Assembly: GCF_014652895.1 (NCBI RefSeq)
Contig: NZ_BMZR01000010.1
Coordinates: forward strand, 1-49,022
Length of the DNA stretch: 49,022 nucleotides
Reading direction: 5' to 3'
From: Psychrobacter glaciei
Lineage (GTDB): Bacteria; Pseudomonadota; Gammaproteobacteria; Pseudomonadales; Moraxellaceae
Shown here: piece after piece, positions 42,755-49,022 of the stretch
Layout of the letters: the number at the start of each line of letters is the position of its first letter
Numbering within the stretch: position 1 is the stretch's first letter
Notes under the pieces: model-generated
The model's input: the letters and a program-made list of their open reading frames with translations, nothing else
Database searches by the model: none
Told to the model about the DNA's origin: nothing
Translations under genes and position numbers: made by a program

Positions 42755-43462
42755 ATGACTGAATCTACCGACAGATTAGATAGTACTAAATTGAATAGCG
42801 TTGAATCGGCTAGTACTAATATTGCTGACAATAAAGTACCTATAGCTGTGAGTAGTACTCATCAATCAATTGACTCTAAAACCATGAATCATACGCCTAA
42901 AGCTATGTACGTAACCTCAGGCAACTCGATAACACCTAAAGGTAAGTTGAATAAAATGCCAAAAATGGTTGCCAATGGCAGTCGCGCTTTTATCTGGTAT
43001 TTGTTGGCGATAATGGTATTAATACTTGATCAATGGACTAAGTGGTTGGCCCAAACCAAATTAGCGTTCAATGACCCCGTACCGGTCATTGAACCATTTC
43101 TCAACTGGACACTCGCTTATAACTATGGGGCAGCATTTAGCTTTTTAGCCGACGCTGGCGGTTGGCAGAAATGGTTTTTCTCAGGCTTAGCTTTTGTAAT
43201 GGCTATCTTTTTAACGGTTTATTTAATCAAAGCGCCACGTGCAGCCAAGCTATTGTCCATGGGGTTAGCCTTAATGCTCGGTGGTGCGATTGGCAACTTA
43301 ATCGATCGTTTAAGAATTGGTAAAGTGGTTGACTTTATCCATGTGCATTATGCTGATGTCTGGAATTATCCTATTTTCAATGTTGCAGATATAGGTGTCT
43401 GTGTCGGTGTCGCATTGATTATAATTGACATGATATTTTTAGAAAGTAAGCGTAATAAATAA
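42755..43462 (+). CDS. lspA: lipoprotein signal peptidase II
   Basis: 235 residues with an unusual 70-residue Ser/Thr-rich N-terminal extension before the four-helix core. Core motifs are LDQWTKWLAQTKL, LNWTLAYNYGAAFSFLADAG, GGAIGNLIDRLRIGKVVDFI (first catalytic Asp) and FNVADIGVCVGVALII (second). It cleaves prolipoprotein signals in the inner membrane. The internal ATG at 42886 would give a form closer to the usual length. No ileS precedes it, unlike the standard chromosomal position. Linkage of lspA to cadA occurs on other metal-resistance islands. Confidence 0.93.
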   Translation: MTESTDRLDSTKLNSVESASTNIADNKVPIAVSSTHQSIDSKTMNHTPKAMYVTSGNSITPKGKLNKMPKMVANGSRAFIWYLLAIMVLILDQWTKWLAQTKLAFNDPVPVIEPFLNWTLAYNYGAAFSFLADAGGWQKWFFSGLAFVMAIFLTVYLIKAPRAAKLLSMGLALMLGGAIGNLIDRLRIGKVVDFIHVHYADVWNYPIFNVADIGVCVGVALIIIDMIFLESKRNK

Positions 43463-43707
43463 GCACATTGATGCCGATTATCACAAACAAAATGAACTAG
43501 CGTCGTAGTCACTCTATACGGAAAAATACTTTTTATACTTGAGTATGTTTATAAAATGTGAACTGGAAGGTAATGTATGACTGGTATAGGTACTCACTCA
43601 TTTTAGGTCTTAAAACCCAATACTTAAAAGCTCTGCGTAGAGCCATTATTATAGAGACATTGAATAATCCATAAATTCTTTATTGATAATAACAAAAGGA
43701 AAATATA

Positions 43708-44070
43708 GTGTCACAGGCTCAGCCAACTATTGAAAAAATTCACAGCCTTAGAAAAAAACAAGAGACCGCGTTAAAAAGTCTTACCCTTATAGGCTACCTA
43801 GAAGGCACCTCTTTCTTATTATTGCTCTTCATCGCCATGCCACTAAAATATATGCTGGATATTCCAGAAGGTGTGAAATACATCGGTATGGCACACGGTA
43901 TTTTGTTTATTACCTATATCATAATACTTATAGGCTCAGCTATCAAAATGAAAATGCCTCTTTGGGCAATACCTGCGGGCGTACTCGGCTCACTCTTACC
44001 TTTTGGCCCATTTATATTCGATCATTTACTAAAAAATAACTTACAGAAAAGTGTAAGTAAAGAAGCCTAG
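43708..44070 (+). CDS. DUF3817 membrane protein
   Basis: 120 residues, translated from GTG 43708 with AAAGGAAA seven bases upstream. Three helices with the DUF3817 pattern: SLTLIGYLEGTSFLLLLFIA, PLKYMLDIPEGVKYIGMAHG, KMPLWAIPAGVLGSLLPFGP. Function unknown. The middle 136 bp are duplicated at 5312-5447 with about 97% identity. Confidence 0.85.
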   Translation: MSQAQPTIEKIHSLRKKQETALKSLTLIGYLEGTSFLLLLFIAMPLKYMLDIPEGVKYIGMAHGILFITYIIILIGSAIKMKMPLWAIPAGVLGSLLPFGPFIFDHLLKNNLQKSVSKEA

Positions 44071-44082
44071 AACAAGCTCTGC

Positions 44083-44117
44083 TACAAATGATACAAATGA
44101 TACAAATGATACAAACG
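44083..44117 (+). repeat. 9-bp tandem repeat (ACAAATGAT)
   Basis: Three full units and part of a fourth follow the DUF3817 stop. The region from here to 44354 holds no gene. Confidence 0.8.
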
Positions 44118-44354
44118 TATATTATTACTCAAGATTATTTTTCCTAACTAAATTACAAGCCGCCATCACTCATCATGGCGACAAATGAATAATATTGAGC
44201 AGAAATTAATCACAATAAAACTTTGATTCAGACCCAGTATGAATAGTCTTACACTCTAGTTACTTTTCCAACTTATCTTACATACTATCGACAAACCCGT
44301 CTTGTTTAAAAGCTAAACAGGTTTTGTCATCCGCGATGGATTTCCTGTTATCGT

Positions 44355-44460
44355 AGGGTATGCCTCAAAGGTACTACCTAATTAGGTTCACTTATCAACT
44401 AATAGACCACTTAAAATAGACTGATATGATGGAACTACTTTTGACAGACTACTTTAGGTG
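44355..44460 (+). promoter_or_regulatory. res-like region (type A), degenerate copy
   Basis: It follows the landmark order of 7081-7180: TAGACCACTTAAAATAGACTG, ATGATGGAAC, TTGACAGACTACTTTAGGTG. It precedes a resolvase remnant. The left part (GGGTATGCCTCAAAGGTACT) is more diverged than in the other two copies. Confidence 0.6.
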
Positions 44461-44463
44461 ATT

Positions 44464-44578
44464 GTGTTTACTAAACCATATCTGAAGGCTTTCACCGAAA
44501 AGTAAGACGATAAGCGTGCTGAAAAAGAGTCTATACAGCCCGCTTTAGATTATGGCCATTCTCACTAAATATGATCAT
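44464..44578 (+). pseudogene. resolvase N-terminal remnant
   Basis: The frame from GTG 44464 reads VFTKPYLKAFTEK-stop-DDKRAEKES, a decayed version of MFIRAYLRASTKEQDAKRAKSE. It continues to a match with DHGHK as DYGHS near 44560. Everything after that has been deleted, and octamer array D begins directly at 44583. The catalytic Ser has become Phe. Confidence 0.8.
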
Positions 44579-44582
44579 AAAT

Positions 44583-44693
44583 ACTCAAATACTCAAATAC
44601 TCAAATACTCAAATACTCAAATACTCAAATACTCAAATACTCAAATACTCAAATACTCAAATACTCAAAATACTCAAAATACTCAAAATACTC
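44583..44693 (+). repeat. octamer array D: 14 ACTC boxes
   Basis: ACTC boxes occur at 44583 and every 8 bp to 44663 (11 boxes, AAAT spacers). Three more follow at 9-bp spacing (44672, 44681, 44690; AAAAT spacers). The core unit equals that of array A, and the position behind a resolvase remnant is also the same. The 220 bp after it (to 44909) hold no gene. Confidence 0.92.
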
Positions 44694-44909
44694 AAAATAT
44701 TGTCAAAAATAGCTTGAACTAAAACGCACCGACTATATCGAAGGTTGATTTACTTGAGTCAGGCATCGCTGCCTGACAGGGTTAAAAGATCATAATAACG
44801 TTTTTCAAACTCACTCTTCTTAGGTGATGTGGTTAATAATGGGGTTTTGATCCTACATACCTGAAAAATTTCAATAGTAGCACTAAAACACAAACTCCTA
44901 TTCAATCCC

Positions 44910-44943
44910 CTTAACGTCTTCTTAACAGGCTACTTGCTATCGT
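44910..44943 (+). promoter_or_regulatory. PmrA box and promoter of eptA-pmrA-pmrB
   Basis: CTTAAC (44910-44915), GTCTT, CTTAAC (44921-44926), then 11 bp, then a -10 like TATCGT (44938-44943). Hexamers and spacing are identical to those before dgkA (152-185); only the -10 is weaker. This predicts positive autoregulation of the operon by PmrA. Confidence 0.82.
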
Positions 44944-44965
44944 AAGGAATCATACTCCTTACGAT
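44939..44965 (+). promoter_or_regulatory. perfect 10-bp inverted repeat over the eptA -10/start
   Basis: ATCGTAAGGA (44939-44948), loop ATCATAC, TCCTTACGAT (44956-44965). It overlaps the -10 element and probable transcript start and ends 19 bp before the ATG. It may be an extra operator or an mRNA hairpin limiting translation. Confidence 0.75.
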
Positions 44966-44984
44966 CCTGTTGAGAATCCCGTTT

Positions 44985-46655
44985 ATGTTACCCTCTCAAG
45001 CACTTAGCACTATTAGTAATCAAGCTAATACGAAAAAAAGCTTTGCAAGCAAAATTTTTGATCGCAAGATTAATCTTAGCTTTCTGATTATCATTGTCGT
45101 GCTTTATTTAATAGCTACTGCCAATATTGGCTTTTTTACGCAAGTGTTAAGTGTTTATCCACTTAGCACAAACATTGGCTTTATAGTGTCTCTCTCAGGC
45201 TTATTATTTAGCTTGATGTGGCTAATCGTTCAGTTGCTATGCTATCGACCCATTGCCAAACCAGTGCTGATTGCTTTAGTGCTGATAGCAGCTGTGTGCG
45301 GGTATTTTACCGATGCTTACGGCACCATATTTGATACTAATATGCTAATTAATAGCTTACAGACTGATCAAGCAGAAGCGATGGAACTGATGTCGCTAAG
45401 CTTTTTTATTCGGCTGCTAATATTAGGTGTTGTACCTGCTGTTATTATTAGCAAATTAAAAATAAAACCTACTTCCTTACGACGCTCGATACTACAAAAG
45501 ACAGCTACTTTGATAGCGGCTATTGCCTTAGTAGGCGTTTGCTTATTGCCCTTTGGTGATCAATACGCCACCTTTTTTCGTCAGCATAAAATGGTGCGTA
45601 GTTATACCAATCCTATTACTCCTATTTATTCAGTCATCAAACTCGGTACTGATTATATTGATGAGCTACGCCGTCCTGATACGATGATACTGCACGCAAC
45701 TGATGCCAAACGTAACGCTGCTAATGGTAGTACAGCAAAACCAAAACTCATGGTATTTGTCGTTGGTGAAACAGTGCGCGCTGACCATATTAGCTTAAAT
45801 GGTTATAAGCGCGATACGATGCCACTACTTGCCAAGCAATCTAATATTTATAGCTTCAAAAATGCCACCTCTTGCGGTACTTCTACAGCTTACTCAGTGC
45901 CTTGTATGTTCAGTTATGCTAATCGTTCAGACTATAATCCGGATGAAGCAGACTATAATGAAAACGTGCTAGATACGCTCAATAAACAAGGCGTAAACGT
46001 TATTTGGCGCGATAATAATTCAAGCTCTAAAGGCGTGGCGGATCGAGTGACTTTTGAAGACTACAAAACGAGCGATATCAATCCAAATTGCGATGATGAA
46101 TGTCGCGATATCGGTATGCTTGATGGTTTTGATAAGCTTGTAAAAACAGGCGCTTCTGCTAAAGATACACTGATTTTATTACATCAAATGGGCAATCATG
46201 GTCCCGCTTACTACAAGCGTTATCCTAAGGCTTTTGAAGAATATAAACCCGTCTGTATGACCAATGAGCTATCCAAGTGCGATGACCAATCAGTTATTAA
46301 CGGCTATGACAATGCGATTCGTTATACCGATTACTTCTTGAATAACGTGATTGATACGCTAAAAACTTACGAGCCCGATTATGATGTGGTAATGGTATAT
46401 ATTAGCGATCATGGTGAGAGTTTAGGTGAGAATAATATCTACTTGCACGGCCTGCCTTACTCTATAGCACCCGCTGCGCAAAAGCAGGTGCCTGTCATTA
46501 TTTGGTCGCCTACTAATAATAGTATTGATAAAAACAGCCTTATGCTTGATAAGCCAGTATCACACGATTTTATTACCCCAACTTTACTTAAATTTTTCGG
46601 TATTACCACCGACGAGATGCTATCAAAACCTACTTTTTTCCAGTATACCCATTAA
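44985..46655 (+). CDS. eptA: MCR-like lipid A phosphoethanolamine transferase
   Basis: 556 residues from ATG 44985; an in-frame TTG at 44970 lies too close to the hairpin and has no ribosome site. Five N-terminal helices, then a periplasmic alkaline-phosphatase-like domain. Metal and catalytic blocks: VVGETVRADHISLNGY (Glu), NATSCGTSTAYSVPCMFSYA (the Thr that carries phosphoethanolamine), HQMGNHGPAYYKRYP and YISDHGESLGENNIYLHGLP. Disulfide cysteine pairs of the EptA/MCR family are seen (CDDEC, VCMTNELSKC). It adds phosphoethanolamine to lipid A phosphates, which lowers polymyxin binding. First gene of a pmrCAB-type operon. Confidence 0.93.
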   Translation: MLPSQALSTISNQANTKKSFASKIFDRKINLSFLIIIVVLYLIATANIGFFTQVLSVYPLSTNIGFIVSLSGLLFSLMWLIVQLLCYRPIAKPVLIALVLIAAVCGYFTDAYGTIFDTNMLINSLQTDQAEAMELMSLSFFIRLLILGVVPAVIISKLKIKPTSLRRSILQKTATLIAAIALVGVCLLPFGDQYATFFRQHKMVRSYTNPITPIYSVIKLGTDYIDELRRPDTMILHATDAKRNAANGSTAKPKLMVFVVGETVRADHISLNGYKRDTMPLLAKQSNIYSFKNATSCGTSTAYSVPCMFSYANRSDYNPDEADYNENVLDTLNKQGVNVIWRDNNSSSKGVADRVTFEDYKTSDINPNCDDECRDIGMLDGFDKLVKTGASAKDTLILLHQMGNHGPAYYKRYPKAFEEYKPVCMTNELSKCDDQSVINGYDNAIRYTDYFLNNVIDTLKTYEPDYDVVMVYISDHGESLGENNIYLHGLPYSIAPAAQKQVPVIIWSPTNNSIDKNSLMLDKPVSHDFITPTLLKFFGITTDEMLSKPTFFQYTH

Positions 46656-46700
46656 ATTATTTTTTATCCGCCTCACGCTTTTTATAGAGTAGTAGCCATT

Positions 46701-47387
46701 ATGTATAAAATACTTATTATTGAAGACAATCCCGATATCGTCGCCAACATTTACGCTTTTTTTGAGACTAAAGGCTTTGAGTTAGACAATGCTCATAATG
46801 GCATTAGTGGCTTAACGCTAGCTTCAAATAATCGTTATGACGTTATCTTACTAGATGTGATGTTGCCTGGCATGGATGGCACCAAATTGTGCAAGGCGCT
46901 TCGAGAGGAATTGCATAATAAAACACCTGTGCTCATGCTGACGGCACGTGATACGATTCTGGATAAAGTCACAGGTTTTGATAGTGGCGCTGATGATTAT
47001 TTGGTCAAGCCTTTTTCGCTCGTCGAATTAGAATCCCGTATTAAAGCTTTGATTCGTCGGCATCAAGACGATCATTTTCAACATAATATTACCGTTGGCA
47101 AACTGTCTTTAAATACCGATGAGCACACGGTTACTCGTGAGGGTAAATCACTCAAGCTCACGCCAACAGGGTTTAAAATACTGAATACCCTGATGAGCGC
47201 CGCACCTCGAGTCGTCAATAAGAATGAGCTTGAGGAAAAATTATGGGGTGAAGATATACCTCACAGCGATGCTTTACGTACGCATATGCATAGTGTGCGC
47301 GCTCAAGTTGATAAACCGTTTATTGAGCCGATGATCATGACCATAGCGGGCGTTGGCTATCAGATTATCAACCCTGATAAAGTCTAA
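46701..47387 (+). CDS. pmrA: response regulator PmrA (OmpR family)
   Basis: 228 residues. Receiver domain with the acidic pair IEDN and the phospho-acceptor Asp52 (YDVILLDVMLPGMDG), then GADDYLVKPFSLVEL. The C-terminal winged helix (TPTGFKILNTLMSAAPRVVN, LRTHMHSVRAQVDKPF) binds direct-repeat boxes. It lies 45 bp after eptA and 100 bp before pmrB. Likely targets in this window are its own operon and dgkA. Confidence 0.92.
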   Translation: MYKILIIEDNPDIVANIYAFFETKGFELDNAHNGISGLTLASNNRYDVILLDVMLPGMDGTKLCKALREELHNKTPVLMLTARDTILDKVTGFDSGADDYLVKPFSLVELESRIKALIRRHQDDHFQHNITVGKLSLNTDEHTVTREGKSLKLTPTGFKILNTLMSAAPRVVNKNELEEKLWGEDIPHSDALRTHMHSVRAQVDKPFIEPMIMTIAGVGYQIINPDKV

Positions 47388-47487
47388 AATTTCACAATAC
47401 GATTTACAGATTAGAGTCTATTATAAGCAGTCATATCTATATTTTTTCTTACGCTATCTATTGCCTTACACTAAATAAGCGTCTGCC

Positions 47488-48846
47488 ATGTTCACTATAG
47501 ACTCAATCGCCAATAAGTTTCGAATCTCCTATTTTGTATTCGCTTTATTGCTTTGCACGGCTTTCGTCAGCATTTTTATGTATGCTGAGATGCGAATTGA
47601 ACAGGACTTAGTGAAAGGGCGACTTTTACAGCAGCTACAAATCAGTCAAGAAAAATGTGGTGAACAGGCTGTTTATACAGCAAATCCGGGTATTAAAATT
47701 TATCGTTATGATAGTGCGCCTGAGAATTTAAAAACAATAGCCAACGGAACCGTTCAAGAAATGCGAGTAACCGTAAATAATAAAGCGGGTAAAACTGAAA
47801 CTAATCTGCATTTTTTTGCTTATCCACAAAATGAGCAAAACTATATTTTGACCTACTTAGAAGGGTCTGAAATGGCGATGGAGAATTATCCTGTTTTAGC
47901 AATCTTTGAGAATCTAGAAGATATATTTGCTGATGCACTAAAAATTGCGGTCCTTTTGAGCTTACTAATCGCTGCGCTATTCTCTTATTTATCCTCTAAG
48001 CAAATCATCAAGCCTTTATTAGATCTAAAAAAAGCGGTAGAGACCGATCATCAAAATTTAACCGAATTAACCCACCTACCCTCAGAAGTTGGGGTGTTAG
48101 CACGAGCGATTGATGAGAAAAATAATAACCTTGAGCAGTATCTAAAGCGTGAGCAATTATTCACAGGCGATGTCAGCCATGAATTGCGTACCCCTTTAAC
48201 CATAATAATGGGCGCATCCGAGGTATTAGCCTCCCAATTAGCGCACGACAGCTATTTAAGCGAATTTACCAACCGTATCAACACGACTGCAAAGGAGACC
48301 ACTGAGATTATCAGCGCCTTATTACTACTCTCTCGTGCCCCTGAAAAACTGGATGCCCCGCAAACCTCTATTAATAGTATTGCTATAAATGAGGCGCAGC
48401 GCTTAAACTATCTACTCAAATATAAGTCAGTCACTTGTACAATAATCGCTGAACAAGTGTATTTTACAAACGTGCGTCCTGAACTGCTAAAAATGGCGCT
48501 AGGTAACCTCATTAAAAATGCCTTTCAATACACAGATGATGGCGAAGTCATCATAACTATCGATAGTGACAAAATAGTCGTTACTGATACGGGTCTTGGT
48601 ATTCCTGAGAGTATGATGCCGCTGCTGTATGAGCGCTTTGAGCGTTTAGAGCATAGCAAAACGGATGGCAAAACGGATGGCAAAACGGATGACAATTCGA
48701 GCACAGATAAGGCATTTAGTAATAAGGTTGAAGGGTCGGGCTTAGGACTTAGTATCGTGCAGCGTATTATGACGCATATGGATTGGGAATTAACCCATCA
48801 AGCCAATAAAACTGGGGGCAGCAGCTTTAGTATTTATTATCGTTAA
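47488..48846 (+). CDS. pmrB: sensor histidine kinase PmrB
   Basis: 452 residues. Two membrane helices (about 13-31 and 155-170) bracket a periplasmic sensor of some 120 residues. Then follow a HAMP-like linker, the H box FTGDVSHELRTPLTIIMG, the N box MALGNLIKNAFQYTDDG, and the G boxes VTDTGLGIPESM and GSGLGLSIVQRI. Between the G boxes lies an insert KTDGKTDGKTDD, coded by three 12-bp direct repeats (48660-48695) in the ATP-lid region. It should phosphorylate PmrA on envelope signals. Confidence 0.92.
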   Translation: MFTIDSIANKFRISYFVFALLLCTAFVSIFMYAEMRIEQDLVKGRLLQQLQISQEKCGEQAVYTANPGIKIYRYDSAPENLKTIANGTVQEMRVTVNNKAGKTETNLHFFAYPQNEQNYILTYLEGSEMAMENYPVLAIFENLEDIFADALKIAVLLSLLIAALFSYLSSKQIIKPLLDLKKAVETDHQNLTELTHLPSEVGVLARAIDEKNNNLEQYLKREQLFTGDVSHELRTPLTIIMGASEVLASQLAHDSYLSEFTNRINTTAKETTEIISALLLLSRAPEKLDAPQTSINSIAINEAQRLNYLLKYKSVTCTIIAEQVYFTNVRPELLKMALGNLIKNAFQYTDDGEVIITIDSDKIVVTDTGLGIPESMMPLLYERFERLEHSKTDGKTDGKTDDNSSTDKAFSNKVEGSGLGLSIVQRIMTHMDWELTHQANKTGGSSFSIYYR

Positions 48847-48884
48847 GGCTATCGAACGATAAGCCCAATTATATAGCTTTAGTC

Positions 48885-48933
48885 AAAGCAGTAGCCGACA
48901 CCTCAATAGCACAGGTGTTAGTTACTGCTTTTT
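48885..48933 (+). terminator. terminator after pmrB
   Basis: AAAGCAGTA (48885) pairs with TACTGCTTT, with an inner ACACCT/AGGTGT stem, and ends in a T run. It would stop transcription before the IS256 at the right edge, so dgkA relies on its own PmrA promoter. Confidence 0.82.
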
Positions 48934-48953
48934 GGTTTGTCCAGTATTTAGGT

Positions 48954-48961
48954 ATTAAGCT
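48954..48961. repeat. 8-bp target-site duplication of the edge IS256 (copy 2)
   Basis: ATTAAGCT, identical to 62-69 and directly adjacent to the IS end at 48962. Confidence 0.85.
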
Positions 48962-49022
48962 GAGACCATCCCAGATTCTGTGTAACTGCCATTTAGATTA
49001 AATGCTTACTAATACGATCATC
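48962..49022 (-). mobile_element. IS256-family element, 3' end (partial)
   Basis: The terminus GAGACCATCCCAGATTCTG followed by TGTAACTG equals 27 bp of the mini-element at 16412-16479. Read on the minus strand, the last codons of a transposase (DDRISKHLI, then TAA) end about 33 bp inside. It has the same orientation as the IS end at 1-61, and both edges contain exactly 61 bp of IS. The IS body is outside the window. Confidence 0.82.

Overview
The window looks like a nearly complete mobilizable, multi-metal-resistance plasmid of about 49 kb from a Moraxellaceae bacterium, most likely Psychrobacter (inference from the AT-rich DNA, eptA-pmrA-pmrB gene order as in Acinetobacter, a TorF-type porin and the RepM-like Rep_3 initiator). 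The strongest evidence for circularity is at the edges. Bases 1-61 and 48962-49022 are the two opposite ends of one IS256-family element in the same orientation. The DNA just inside each end carries the same 8-bp direct repeat ATTAAGCT (62-69 and 48954-48961), as expected for the target duplication of a single IS. The sequence therefore probably closes on itself through one IS256-type copy whose body is outside the window.

Layout. 1-1.6 kb: dgkA and a PAP2 lipid phosphatase behind a PmrA box. 1.6-7.1 kb: IS-rich scrapyard (IS3 remnant, IS1595-family and IS5-family copies, fragments of an amidase, thrC and a DUF3817 gene) around one intact porin gene. 7.1-15.3 kb: three serine-recombinase modules with res-like DNA, a Fic protein and a mercury operon (merR, T, P, C, A, D). 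15.3-17 kb: a CDF-type metal transporter and debris. 17-29.4 kb: plasmid backbone (yefM-yoeB, a structured non-coding stretch, kfrA, a decayed relB-brnT-brnA cluster, Rep_3 initiator with iterons, putative oriT, MobA/L relaxase, mobilization accessory gene, parA and a ribbon-helix-helix partner), bounded by two same-orientation IS3-family left ends. 29.4-44 kb: metal and envelope cargo (czcD-like CDF, lnt, DUF411 lipoprotein, CHAP hydrolase, cadR-cadA, ccmF-ccmG-ccmH-ccmI, lspA, DUF3817). 44-49 kb: a collapsed recombinase/repeat module, then eptA-pmrA-pmrB.

How the parts fit. eptA (MCR-like phosphoethanolamine transferase) and dgkA each sit behind an identical CTTAAC-N5-CTTAAC box placed 11 bp before the -10. 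Once the circle is closed, the order is eptA-pmrA-pmrB-[IS256]-dgkA-PAP2, all on one strand. This is a self-regulated lipid A modification cassette with the kinase that recycles its diacylglycerol by-product. Partition looks like the ParF-ParG type: parA is preceded by eight 8-bp repeats, and three further octamer arrays (mostly ACTC plus a 4-bp AT-rich spacer) lie 10-20 kb away, two of them directly behind resolvase genes. These resolvase-plus-array cassettes are the best candidate here for an undescribed system: portable modules that carry a multimer-resolution function and a centromere-like site but no ParA of their own.

Several genes are damaged. The first resolvase has an in-frame stop, brnT has lost one base in a T run, merC has no canonical start where its N-terminus should begin, and an alpha/beta-hydrolase-like start is cut by a 68-bp IS256-derived element. 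Housekeeping-type genes (lnt, lspA, ccmFGHI) on a plasmid-like molecule are unusual; whether they are extra copies cannot be seen from here.
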